Of a stretch of 64,000 bases of DNA, positions 50,800 to 61,589 are shown piece by piece. The position numbers and the translations under genes are program-made. Every line of letters starts with the position of its first letter. Position 1 is the first letter of the stretch. Origin of the DNA: Chaetoderma sp. LZ-2023a (taxonomy: Eukaryota; Mollusca; Caudofoveata; Chaetodermatida; Chaetodermatidae). Where the stretch lies: the NCBI GenBank assembly GCA_034401795.1, contig CM067369.1, forward strand, positions 136,806,000-136,869,999, given 5' to 3'. The notes under the pieces were generated by a model. That model searched no databases. It was not told the DNA's origin and saw only the letters and a program-made list of their open reading frames with translations.

Positions 50800-50998
50800 T
50801 TCTGTGGTAGATCTGAGAAATGTCCATTTTCAGACCAGGACTCCAGTAGAATGCTATTTTGTAAATTTACTACTGGAATGACTGGCTCGATAATCAAGCC
50901 AGTCATTCCAGTGATAAATTTTCAAAAATAATCTCAACCTGCAAATGGACATTTTCTATGAGAAAGTTGATACTTATTTTGAAGAATTTGAGGTGTAA
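50800..50998. mobile_element. Foldback MITE, TTAA family, diverged copy
   Basis: The central palindrome has perfect 16-bp arms ('actggaatgactggct' and its complement, 50872-50912). Outer arms also match in inverted order ('tgtccattttcag' at 50821 and 'ctgcaaatggaca' at about 50940). The right end 'gaggtgtaaatgg' is a decayed form of 'aagggttaaatgg' seen in the copy at 57525. The left end is eroded. Confidence 0.7.
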
Positions 50999-51059
50999 AT
51001 GGTTACGGATGAGACATCTGACCAATCAAATTTCTGAATAGAACTTCTGGAGTGTACCA

Positions 51060-52290
51060 CCATAGGGTCCATCTAGTTAAACTTGGTTAAAATCAACCAA
51101 GCGGCTGAGGAGATGCATTTTGACAATTTCCGGGAACTTTTTCATAGATTCCAAGATTTTCACCCCAAAACTGACTAATCGAAGTTCTGAACTCAGAAGC
51201 GTAGCACCATACGGTTCTTATGGCCAAATTTTGTTGAAATCCACCAAGGAGATGCATTTTGACAATTTCCAGTAAATCATTTACAAAATCTAAGATTTTC
51301 ACCGATCAATTTATGGATCAATCAGAATTCTGAAGAGATGTTCTGGAGCCTAACACCCAGGGGTAGATTTTAAGGATTTGTTCTACTAAACTAGACAGGA
51401 TAGTGCATCATTGATTTTACTATCCCGCAGCAAACTTCACTAACCCAATGTTTGTAAGCTCAACGCTGATCACTTCTTTAATCCAATCACCGATACAAAG
51501 AAGCCGTTGAATATTTTGAAATTAGTTTGTCTGGAAAGCCGTTGCTGCCTTTGGTGGGTACTCAACATAATGACATTAGAATAGTATTTTTTTGTATTTC
51601 CTCTTTTGAGAGCAACTAACCCAGACAGGTTAGTGCAGGTGCAGTTTTACTAGCCCATATGAAATTCTACTATCCTCGGGTTAACAGGTTAGTCTTAAAA
51701 TCGAGCCCTGCTAACACGATAAGATTCTCCCAGACAAATTTGCCTGAAATTGGTCATAGAAGATGCGATTTTACAGACAGCTGAGCACCACGGCATAAGC
51801 TCAATTTGTCAGCATTTATCTCATAATCGGCCATAACTGTCATGATTTTTTACCTGCATCGCCAGGCGCAAGGGTTAATATGAGAATGGAGTGCTTCGAC
51901 TTCTTTTGTGTAAAAATCACAATGCAACAACTTTCAGCAACAATTTCTTCAAATTGGACACTGAGTAACTCTGGTTCAACTGGCCGAATGTTTGTCTATG
52001 GGGTCCTGAATATGTGCACCAATTTTGAGGTCAAAGCTAAATCTCAAACAGTAAAAGCTTTCAGTTGGCAACATTGCTTCAAAAACAGACACTTTTGACG
52101 CCATAGCGGCCCAATTGAAAAATATACATGTATCAACGACATGAATATTGTGCAAATTTGTCCAGGTTATTCATTACAACCGAATTACCATTGCATAAGC
52201 TGACCCAGGATATGCAATTTGACCGACGGACGAACACCATGGCATAGGCTCACTTGGGCCTACAGGTCAGGCGAGTTAATAATGATCTGA
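51060..52290. repeat. Dispersed repeats with internal 139-bp subrepeat
   Basis: 'gagatgcattttgacaattt' occurs at 51110 and 51249, each followed by a similar 'aagattttcacc' phrase, so a unit of about 139 bp is repeated. Near 51785 and 52225 are the phrases 'caccacggcataagctcaat' and 'caccatggcataggctcact', the second followed by a short 'gggcctacaggtcaggcgag' tail. Repeats worded like this are widespread in mollusc genomes. No coding potential is seen. Confidence 0.55.
51506..51550. mobile_element. Half copy of the 89-bp foldback MITE
   Basis: 'gttgaatattttgaaattag' continues into 'gttgctgcc', matching one arm of the complete copy at 62656-62744. The opposite arm is absent. Confidence 0.65.
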
Positions 52291-52375
52291 TATTCCGAAT
52301 ATTCTCAGTTTATAGAAATTTAGCCATGCACAAGAATCATAGTAATTTCAATAGTTGATGCAACAACAATCTTCT

Positions 52376-52720
52376 ATGATTTCACATAGAATGACTGTAC
52401 TAATACCTGAGTGTACTGTGAAGGCCCATGCTTTCATTGTGCTATGATTTCACATAGAACGACTGTACTAATACCTGAGTGTACTGTGAAGGCTCATGCT
52501 TTCATTGTGCTATGATTTCACATAGAACGACTGTACTAATACCTGAGTGTACTGTGAAGGCCCATGCTTTCACTGTGCTATGATTTCACATAGAACGACT
52601 GTACTAATACCTGAGTGTACTGTGAAGGCCCATGCTTTCATTGTGCTATGATTTCACATAGAATGACTGTACTAATACCTGAGTGTACTGTGAAGGCCCA
52701 CGCTTTCATTGTGCTATGCT
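52376..52720. repeat. Minisatellite, five copies of 68 bp
   Basis: 'atgatttcacatag' begins at 52376, 52444, 52512, 52580 and 52648, exactly 68 bp apart. Copies are nearly identical, differing at a few positions such as 'gaatgactg'/'gaacgactg', and the last unit trails off near 52720. The high identity suggests recent expansion. Confidence 0.95.
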
Positions 52721-52737
52721 TTTCTGACCCGTTTGCT

Positions 52738-52946
52738 TTAACCCTTTCACGGATGAATTCCCCATATCTAATTTTCAAGGCAACCATAGAGGAAAACTGT
52801 TGAATATTTTGAAATTATCTGACTAGAAACTGTTGCTGCCTTAGGAAACAACAACTTCCAGTTAAATCAATTTCAAAATATTCAACAAAATAAGTTTTAT
52901 GTCGTACAGAATTTATTTTTTCAGGGATTTGTCAATGAAAGGATTA
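52738..52946. mobile_element. Possible TTAA MITE disrupted by another MITE
   Basis: The left end 'ttaaccctttcacggatgaa' and the right end 'gtcaatgaaaggattatg' are approximately inverted (CCCTTTCA against the complement CCTTTCAT). Between them sits a complete 89-bp foldback at 52799. The ends differ beyond the first bases from those of the main TTAA family. Confidence 0.4.
52799..52886. mobile_element. 89-bp foldback MITE, complete copy
   Basis: It starts 'gttgaatattttgaaattat' and ends with the complement 'caatttcaaaatattcaac'. Arms of about 38 bp are separated by a short loop ('cttaggaaa'). It aligns along its whole length with the copies at 54846 and 62656. Confidence 0.85.
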
Positions 52947-53529
52947 TGCTAACACTGCCTTCTGGTAAAATTATTTGCTGAATATCCAACAGCTTTCTTA
53001 TATTGTATTAACACCCTTGAAAAAAGCTATAGACTGTCAGACTGATACTGGAGTTTCATGGATAAAACCAAAAGAATTAAGAGAATCATGGACAACAAAA
53101 CATCATGGATAAATCTTGCTCACACTTGATGCATGTGGTTACGGTAAAGGAAAAGGGAGCTTCCAAATGGTGTTGATTGGTAACACCATAGAGTAATGTA
53201 ACTACTATCACCAGTAAAGAAGATACAATGAATCAGAATAACTTAAAGCAACTAAACTACCTTAATATGCCTCCCAATGCTCAGATGCGCGAGGAGAGAT
53301 AAATCTAATTCTGTTCCTTTTTACAAGCGGTCCTGTTATTACTGTACTTGTTATATAACAGTGAGCTACTAGTATATCTGCTAGTAAAAGCGATATAAAA
53401 TACCTGAAACTATTCTGAAAACAATTTGACAGGCCACTGGTATATGCAGCAAAGAATTTCAGTGAAAATGGTTTCAAATTATTCGCTGGCATCATTTTGT
53501 GACCATAGAAACAATCAGTGAAAATTATA

Positions 53530-53605
53530 CTAGCCAACTGGAAAACATTTTGACTGAGAATCCTTGCTGCTGCTAGCAATTACTTCCAGTCAGATTGTTT
53601 TGAAA
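53530..53605. mobile_element. Degenerate copy of the 89-bp foldback MITE
   Basis: The right-arm phrase 'acttccagtcagattgtttt' is readable and the left arm is only faint. Confidence 0.4.
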
Positions 53606-54356
53606 ATAATCAGCAGTATTGCACCAGTAAATAAGCTCTGTTAAAAGTATCAATGCACAAATGGAATACTATTTGCGTGGCACTTAAACCCCACTGATAG
53701 GCACTTATGTCCACCTACATCTTTGATTGTTTGCAATATGGGTAAAATGATTTCTCCGATTATTCAGATAAATACATGGTTAATGTCTATGTTTAGAAAC
53801 ATCGTTTTAAGTTATTATGATTCATCTTTGGTATTTTACTGGAGTTACTAGGTGTATTCCTCTATGATGGTACCAATCAACAACATTTCGATGTTCATCT
53901 TTTCATTTTCTTTAAATTATAATATATTATGGTGGCTGTTCTGGAGGTAGCGTTGATTGACACAAATCTTTGAAATTAATGATAAGTTCACCAATTTCAA
54001 ATGACTAATAATGAAATTTGACCATTTAAGCAATAATAAAAGTTTTTATTGTGAAAGATTATTAAATATGTTGTATCGCAACAGTATATATATGATAATA
54101 TTCTCAGAACATAGAGTCATATACAGTAGAATTCCGACTGGTGATTAAAGCACAATATGTACCGAATTTTGTCTCATATAAATCAAATCTGCAGACAGTG
54201 AGTGAAATATAGCCGCATGTGTGAATACTACATATTGTTCAGTAGGTTATCAATAATAGGTGTGTGTCACTGAAGGAAGCCTCCACACCGAGTGTCCGAC
54301 ATTGCGATAGTTCTCATCCTACCAGGGGATTACACCAGATCTTACTAAAGCACACA
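53606..54356. other. AT-rich sequence, possible 3' UTR of the adjacent candidate exon
   Basis: No coding segment is seen. An AATAAA on the minus strand at about 54045 would be a plausible polyadenylation signal, about 300 bp past the stop codon of the candidate exon, but such hexamers are common in AT-rich DNA. Confidence 0.3.
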
Positions 54357-54551
54357 CTATAACATCACATATTCAACTGAGCAGTTATGCACATGACACG
54401 TCGTTATCTCAGAAAGTGGGTCTAGTCCTCTAGATAAATGGTTAAACCACCTAAAATCACAGATTTCCTCAAGGGCAGTGTCACTCTCAAGGTAAGACTG
54501 ACACTCTGCTACAGAAGACTTCAGTACATGAGTAACACGACTATCCCAGAC
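54357..54551 (-). other. Candidate terminal (or internal) exon
   Basis: On the minus strand a strong acceptor, 'tgtcctttcttttgcag|gtc', opens a frame of 64 codons ending in TAG at 54357. The first third reads 'VWDSRVTHVLKSSVAECQSY' then 'LESDTALEEICDF', a balanced, helix-like composition unlike the repeats nearby. A weak internal donor ('ttttag|gtggtt' at 54451) could end the exon earlier. The phase is 0 at the acceptor, matching the end phase of the candidate exon at 59430-59512 upstream on the same strand. I do not recognise the protein. This is a splice-signal and composition argument only. Confidence 0.3.
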
Positions 54552-54845
54552 CTGCAAAAGAAAGGACAGTTAAAGAGAGATGTTGAAATACATGTATGAA
54601 GCATGTTCCCCGAGTTTGTTGAATTGATATGAAGGATATTGAAGCACTTTCAGAAGTCTACTATTTAAGTGAACAAGAATTCAAACTGAGACATATTTTG
54701 AAATAATACTGCTTTTAAACTGTTATTGTCATGAATAGCTTGCAGCATTATTCTTTCTAAAATATACATCGGTGTATCTACTTTCATAAAGATCTGACCT
54801 TTTTAATTACAGCCTCTCGATATCAAGAGCTATTCAATAATGATG

Positions 54846-54938
54846 TTGTGAATATTTTGAAGCTAATAATTTGACTGGAAGTTGTTGTTGCCATAGAGAG
54901 CAAAAGTTCCCAGTTAAATTAGTTTCAAAATATTCAAC
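54846..54938. mobile_element. 89-bp foldback MITE, complete copy
   Basis: It begins 'gtgaatattttgaagctaat', has an inner 'gttgttgttgcc' arm and ends 'agtttcaaaatattcaac'. The arms pair over most of their length. Slightly longer than the other copies. Confidence 0.8.
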
Positions 54939-55278
54939 AGAATCTCCCCTACATTATAACAAATCGGTAATAGCTGGTCTGTGAGAGATAAAGGATTAAT
55001 ATCCTAATTATTATGCTTTGACTAAACAGAATTCAATCATCTTGTCACCTTTAGTCGTTTTACTTTCAAAATATGGAGACACTAGTGCTTCAGTTATTGT
55101 ACCTGTAGGCTTATCATGTTTGTCTCATTACCCTTGCCCTGTAGAGGTAATAAGGTATTGCATTCAGATCTGATAGTGCGCTTGGAGCTCAGTATCGCTC
55201 ACCTGGAGTACTGTTGCCAGCAATAGTTTTTAGTTTTAAAAGCACACATTGTGGCCAGAGATTTGTAAGAGTAACATG

Positions 55279-55520
55279 TTAACCCTTTAATGGTCAAATT
55301 TGGTCAAAAGATTTTAATATCTGCCTATTGAATGTCTATTTACAGGCCAAGAGAATACAACTTTTGATAATTTATCACTGGAATGACTGGCTCGGGTATA
55401 AAGCCAGTCATTCCAGTGGTAAATTTTCAAAATTGTCTTCTCTTGCTTGGTCTGTAAATGGACATTCCTCAAGACCATAACAGAGGCCGGTTTTGGCTGG
55501 CATGACCATTAAAGGGTTAA
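55279..55520. mobile_element. Foldback MITE with TTAA ends, best-preserved copy (piggyBac-like)
   Basis: The 242-bp element starts 'ttaaccctttaatggtca' and ends with its exact complement 'tgaccattaaagggttaa'. Inverted similarity continues through most of its length to a central pair of 'actggaatgactggct' type arms. TTAA at both borders followed by CCC is the hallmark of piggyBac-superfamily insertions (TTAA target duplication, CCY termini). No transposase is encoded, so it is non-autonomous. Related copies lie at 50800, 56760, 57330, 62068 and 62998. Confidence 0.85.
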
Positions 55521-55539
55521 ACAATTTTGGGGGGATTTC

Positions 55540-56460
55540 TGGAAACCCAAGATAGCTGCTGAAATAAATCCACCAATCAATTTTATGTATATTCTATTCG
55601 GATGCCTAACACTTTAGGAGTCAAGTTTGATTGAAATCGGCCCAGTAGTAAAATGTATTAATTACTGATACGTATTTTTTACCAAATTTCATTCCTAATT
55701 TCAGAAATCCAAAATGAGCACAAAAGATTTAACAACCAGATTCTGTATAAATGTCAAGAATCATACATGTCTCTCCACGAGAATTTCGAAGCGGAGTAAT
55801 CACCTGCTCTCCTGAATTTAAATTTAAACCAGTGAAGCGAGTAGTGTTAGTTCTCGCCTCTATATTCTATCATCGTTACTAAACAATATAGGCAATCTAT
55901 GAGATGTTCGCCTAGAATTAACCTTAGGCAAGAGGAGAGCAACCATTCGCCTCTCCATACGTCATGATCATATAATGTAGCATCTTAGAGGTAAATACAT
56001 ACAGGTCTTGTTGAAACATACTGTCATCTTTAAGACAAAATGTGTTTTGAAAGATTTTTGAAATCCTAGATAGCCATTGTAAAAATCAACCAATCAAGTA
56101 ATAGTTTGTATCAAAAAATTCCATGCGGTTTAAGGTCATGCCAGCCAAGCTTGGTTAAAATTTTGTCAATTTTAAGAAGATTTAATTATACGTTTTGAAA
56201 GATTAAAAAAAATTATAGTAAAATCCAAGATGTCCAGGTCAAATCTTCAGGTGGCCATTGGAAAATTTACCAATCAAATTTCTGGATAAATTCTGGGAAG
56301 CCTACTATCATAGAGCTATCTAAGCACAATTTGATTAATATCGGTGGTTAATGGCCAGAAGTATTTTCATAAAAAGAATTATAGATGGGCAGGCGACAGA
56401 GGCAAAGGTCACCATGGTATAAGCCCGCTTAGTCACTTGTCCCTTCAGAATGGGTGTGCT
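55540..56460. repeat. Dispersed-repeat sequence
   Basis: Several diverged copies of phrases such as 'accaatcaa', 'gcctaac' and 'ttgattgaaatcggcccagt' occur. The end phrase 'caccatggtataagcccgct' near 56412 corresponds to the ends near 51785 and 52225. These are fragments of the same mollusc-like repeat class as at 51.1-52.3 kb. Confidence 0.45.
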
Positions 56461-56759
56461 AAAAATTACTGATCAAATTTGGATAAAATGTTAACACAAT
56501 AAAGGCTGATACTGTGAAGAGAATTTTCAGATGTTGGCTGTGATCAGTCAACCAATTTGGTTCAAATTTTAATAGGAAAGTTTGTAACCGTACATTAGGC
56601 TTGCACAACATGGCCATGTTTCATACGGAAAATTCGTCATTAGGTGGAGGGTGATCTTGCTCGCTCTGTAGTTAATATTTACTGGTAAGCAAATGTTTGC
56701 TTATCAGACTGAAAGTTCATGTTTCTTGTACAGCAATAACCGAATCAATATGGGGTTCT

Positions 56760-56948
56760 AGCACGCATGATCATGGTCAAGAGATTAAATTTTGAAAACT
56801 TATCACTGGACTGGATGACTTGATAATGGAGCCAGTCATTCTAGTGGTAAATTTTCAAAAATATAATTCTCATGACCTGCAGATGAACATGCATGCAGTA
56901 AGGAGATATGCTGATTTTTGTTACTAAATTTAACCATTAAAGTGTTAA
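56760..56948. mobile_element. Foldback MITE, TTAA family, left end eroded
   Basis: The palindromic centre is diverged on the left ('actggactggatgacttg') and clearer on the right ('agccagtcattctagtgg'). The right end is 'accattaaagtgttaa' (TTAA at 56945-56948). The left terminus is not recognisable. Confidence 0.65.
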
Positions 56949-57329
56949 ATATTCAAACATTTATCCAGACAGACGAGATCTCTCTTGACATAAACAAAAC
57001 CTTTGTACTACAATCAATTCCGGAATCATAGTTTAATCCTCATCCCATAGGTGGTAATGCATTTGGTATCCAGAAATGTATCTACTACTGAGCTGATTTG
57101 GCTCAAATCTTAGCAACATACAAAGGATCGTTCAGACTTTGGCCGCGATCCGACCACCCGAGAAAATGATGTACATGGCCTACAAAACAAATAATGGCGT
57201 TACGGATATCCCAGAAGATACTGGTGTGATTTGGGTTAACACAGGTAGGTGTGTGTGGTGGTGGTGGGGGGGGGGGGCTACTTTGTTTATGCTAAAGCCC
57301 ATTTTCTAACTTCAATGAAACCTTCAGGG

Positions 57330-57525
57330 TCAGTGAGGTCACCTTTAAAAACGGCTTCTGCAGTGGTCTTGAGAAATGTCCATTTGCAGACGAAGAAGGC
57401 TATTTTTGAAAATTTACCATTGGAACGACTGGATCGATAAACGAGCCAGTCATTCCAGTGGTAAAATTTCAAATATTAATCTCTTGCATCAGTAAATCGA
57501 AATTTAAAAGAAATTCAAGGGTTAA
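57330..57525. mobile_element. Foldback MITE, TTAA family
   Basis: It contains 'aaaaacggcttctgcagtgg' and 'gagaaatgtccatttgcag' on the left, the central arms (imperfect left arm, then 'gagccagtcattccagtgg') and the right end 'caagggttaa'. The left TTAA end is not clear. Confidence 0.65.
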
Positions 57526-59118
57526 ATGGCGAGGAGACTGTATACAGTGGCTACTTGTTTGTGTTCCATAAGGTGGTCTCTTCATAGGCATATAATTTCC
57601 ACTCTGTGATAATATTACTGATTAACTTGGAGGCATTTCAAAATTAAATGGAAATCTAAACTCAACCATTCATCGATTCTAAACTCAACCATTAATCGAA
57701 GAGGCTACGGGACCAGTTAGTGGTGGTCATTGTCTTTATCTATGCCTGCTCATTAAAAATAGAGAGAACTAACATGACAGATGCCAGTATAGACTGGCGG
57801 TATAACCTTTTTTATTTTGGCCTTAGAGAAGATTGTGTGCAATATATCTGATATTATTTAAGTCCTCTATTGATTTTTTAAAGAAATTTTAATTTATGAC
57901 GGTAGTAATCATTACACTGCTCTGATAATTCTCATGCCGGTTTGTACATGTAGCAAAATAACCTAATGCACACCAAACATACACAACAGCAATATGTTTT
58001 AACAGTAACTAAATCAATATACATCATTATTATAGTGTTCTTACAACACCTCTCCAGTTTTAGCTATGCCCCACACATCTCTAGCTAAGCTACACCAACA
58101 CAATGCTCGTGTGGGGATCGATCGATCCCTGCACTTCTTGACTATCAATTTCCAGAAAACTAGTCAGGGAATATTTTGAAACTAATGTGACTATTATTAA
58201 ATAGCAAATACATACAATTCATGCAATGTGTCGGACTGTTAAACATTTAAATGGACTAAATTGAGTCATTCTTGCTGTAATTGATTACGACGTCATACTA
58301 TGCGTCACGTAGTTGATTATGATGTCATATGATGGATGGATAAATTGGAAATATCCATTACGCTTATGTGTGTGAACAAAAGTAAACCTCCATCAGCGTG
58401 CTAATGTCTATTTCCAGCATGCTAAACAGTTGACGATTGGTTTGGTTGAGTGAAATTAATGAAAACGGGTGTTTTAGTAATTCAATTAATTATCTTCTAA
58501 TAGGATTAATAAAATAAAACTAATTGTTTGAACAATTACAATATGTAGATAATAAATTTATGATTATACCTTTATAACTTGAAAGCTCTGAGTGTAAAGT
58601 ATCATTTCTTGCCCCCACGTGTGACGTTGTGACGTTGTCCTGCACTGACTCAGTCATGGCTCGTCAATCACCTGCTCATCGCTACAAGCCAGCTTTTCAG
58701 GTGTACTCCAATCGTTGGACTATCAAAAGAATTAATTGGTATATTCCGTCCAATGTGACTTTTAGTGCTCTACGATGCACAGTATTTCTTCATTTTGACT
58801 TTCTATAACCTGATAAATGCGTGTTTACAACAACAATTTTCACAAAAACAAATAAACATCGTGAGGAACCGATTCTTACATACCAGTACCCGAGTACCCG
58901 CTAATTGCCTTTGAGCGGCCTCGCTAAGCGATCGTCCGGAAATGTGTATTACATTCTCCGCTTCAGATCGTGTATGGATCAATATTTTAATTCTATACGC
59001 TTATTAGCCCCAATCGACATACAAATATCATATTCCCAATTTCCATACAAATCTGACACGTCTGAGACCGAGTAGTCTATCGGGAAACGACGGCGTGTCT
59101 ACTTTTTTCACGGGTTCC
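57526..59118. other. Mostly unique AT-rich sequence
   Basis: At about 58155-58195 'agtcagggaatattttgaaa' is a degenerate half copy of the 89-bp foldback. Otherwise nothing is recognised. Confidence 0.4.
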
Positions 59119-59136
59119 ACTTGTGACGTCACAAGT
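59119..59136. promoter_or_regulatory. Perfect 18-bp palindrome containing a CRE consensus
   Basis: 'acttgtgacgtcacaagt' is identical to its complement and has TGACGTCA, the full CREB/ATF site, at its centre. It lies in a locally CpG-containing stretch. Use as a regulatory site is inference. Confidence 0.4.
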
Positions 59137-59429
59137 ACGAGGGATTTCCCGCTTCCCAGAAATCAGAGTTTTTGTTCGGCAATCCTCGGAAATTAATGAT
59201 AATTTGCCTATATTTTTTTAATACGGCATTTATATTATTAACTAATACAATTTTCGAGTAGAGGAGGTTTATTTACCTAAAATAACTATTACTCTTGGTA
59301 GCCGAAATCTACACTTTAAAGGGCAATTCCGGGATGGGTAAAAGTGGACTTTATTTGAAAGACAATTATATGACTAACATATTGGATCCTAAATAACAAC
59401 AATAGATAAAATAATAGGAAGAATTATAC

Positions 59430-59512
59430 CATCGTAATCATGGGAGTATTTCGTCTCTCGGACGCGGCCATCATCATCCCCGCTCCAACGCTATCTTTGC
59501 CGAACACGAAGG
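59430..59512 (-). other. Candidate internal exon (83 bp)
   Basis: On the minus strand 'tatttactgtacag|cc' precedes and 'acgatg|gtataa' follows a segment with one open frame, 'TVGAG'-free but clearly codon-like: 'FVFGKDSVGAGMMMAAS' then 'ERRNTPMITM'. GC content is well above that of its flanks. It ends in phase 0, which would join in frame to the candidate exon at 54551. The acceptor is moderate and the donor weak. I do not recognise the protein. Confidence 0.28.
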
Positions 59513-60069
59513 CTGTACAGTAAATATAGAGACCCAATATGTGCTAATTTTTAATCGTTAGGACATTGTCCAGTTAAGCTACTAAGTTTTTCAAGTAATT
59601 CTAGTATCTGAAGTCGGTGGGATGTCGTTAACCACTAGAACGCCGATGTCTAGATTTCATAGATTCCATTCTCTCTATCCTATCAGTATGTGTTCATTTT
59701 GGTAACGATGCTGCTGTAAATCATTGCTGTGCACAGCAGCAACACGTTTCAGCAACATTTTTTTCAAATGTACCACGGTACTATCTCTGTGAGTAGGCGA
59801 TTATGCACTTTACACCAAACGATAAGGTTTAAATGAAGTGGCACACTTGACACGCGCGTATTGTCAAATTACTCAGTCGACTCAAGGTACCGTAATCTGG
59901 CATGCGGGGTGCGGACTGCTGAACGCGGAACGGAAAGCGCCTATGCGGAATGCGTGTAAAATATCGTGTGTACCATTTACCTGCACGCGGTATCATTGCG
60001 TTATTTTACGAGGGACATTGCGCCCGTTAAGCTGATTACATTAAAAATTGACAGAAGCAGCTGAAACTC
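59513..60069. other. Unique sequence, nothing recognised
   Basis: A 65-codon open frame at 59838-60035 has no recognisable similarity and contains repeated 'gcgga' phrases. Confidence 0.4.
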
Positions 60070-60265
60070 AAACTTGATCTGTAACTTCTTATAACAAGTT
60101 TCAGTTGAATATGTTGAAGCATCTCGGAAAAAAGGGGGATAATTCTGTCAAATTGTGACGAAAACTTGTGGACCGCGAACATAATCTGTAACTATGAATA
60201 CTAAAGCAATATACCAAGTTTCAGTTGAATATGTTGAAGCATCTCAATGTGACAAAAAGGGAGGG
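60070..60265. repeat. Two-copy tandem duplication, about 120 bp
   Basis: 'caagtttcagttgaatatgt' occurs at 60095 and 60215, preceded in both by 'atctgtaact'. Adjacent units have diverged elsewhere. Confidence 0.75.
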
Positions 60266-61589
60266 CTAGGGTTTGCAATCAATTATTGCTCTTGTTTTCG
60301 GACTATTTAAGTGTCTTTATGTGGAGGTGTCCTTTATATAGAGGAGTTCTTAAGAGAAGGTTTGACTGTAACTGTGCAATTATTTCAAAGGTACTATTAT
60401 TGATACTGGTGTGTATACTTAAAATAAGTAAGCTCACACGTCATATCGATTCTAACTGTTGTTATAGTTAGCAGTAAGCGTGCACATAATCTCCTCCATA
60501 AACTATTAAGATGTAAGACACTGGCTATTATTGTTCACTAAGCCACCAGTAGCTTGAATATCTAAAGGGTGGAAATCAATAAGGCGATTTAGCTAGACGT
60601 GGTTTAGGGAGCTAGACCTGGTCTAGCTATTACCAGGTTTAAACAAGCATTAAAACCTAGTTCAAATATCGCTTTCAGATAAAAAAAGAAATTGTTTAAC
60701 GTACATGTAAGTTATATAATTATAAATGCCTATAAACCTAAATTTATTCGATGTGACCTACAGCTATCCGTTAAAGGATTTACAAATTTTAAACCCGGTA
60801 CCAAAATAGGTAATAAATCTGCTAACAAGCTAAACCGATTGGCGTAAGGTTGTTTAAAACATTAACCAGGTAACACACATTGTGAAAATTTAAACAACGT
60901 ATGGGGTAGGGCCTAGTTTAGGAATCGGGTTTAAATCACATCGCTGAGACAAATGATGGAAGCATTGAGAGATGTTCGTAACACGTTGCTAGATGGGCGA
61001 TTCGGCGAGAGTACATTTTGTGAGTTACCCTCTCCACACTGAATGTGATGGATCTATGTCTGTCAGTCTGTCTGGTTGTCTCTCCATGGCTTTGTCTCAG
61101 AAACAACAGGTTTGATTTGTCTGTAATCTTAGCATAGCTGAAAATGGTTGATATGGCAACCCAGAGTTCTGAAACGTTGATTGTGATTAGGATTTTCCGG
61201 ATCTGTATTCGGATCATATGGATTTTTCAGAAACTATTGCGCCTAGGCCTATTTGCCTCAATAAGACAATGATGCAAGTAAGGGTGGGCGGTATTGGAAA
61301 ATCTGATAGCGGTTATGATATGAATTTCCATGCCGGTATAACCGTCATGCCGGTATTAGGTCAGTGGTGGGTGGAGTATATCTGCGTGGACACTTTACAG
61401 CTAATGTATCTTTCAGAAATACATGTTTAACAACAAAGTTAAATGAATGTTGTTACTGTTCAGATAACGCCATGATGAATGAAATATCAATTGAAAAATG
61501 TTAACATTTACCCCATTCTTGGTGAATAACAGCCAGACAATAGACTAAGTTCAGACCGTGAAAGAATGTTGAAAATCTTTGAAAATCAT
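60266..61589. other. Unique to low-copy sequence
   Basis: A short perfect palindrome 'gctagacctggtctagc' lies near 60611. A minus-strand frame at 60936-61217 contains a 'QTDRHRSIT'-like phrase from 'gacagac' wording that is common in invertebrate dispersed repeats; it is not a gene. Confidence 0.4.

Noticed and set aside
54461-54493. Plus-strand micro-exon with a strong donor ('ctcaag|gtaaga')
   Set aside because: It has no polypyrimidine acceptor and lies opposite the better-supported minus-strand candidate exon.
60936-61217. 93-codon minus-strand open frame
   Set aside because: It contains 'QTDRHR' from gacagac-type repeat wording typical of dispersed repeats, with no recognisable domain.
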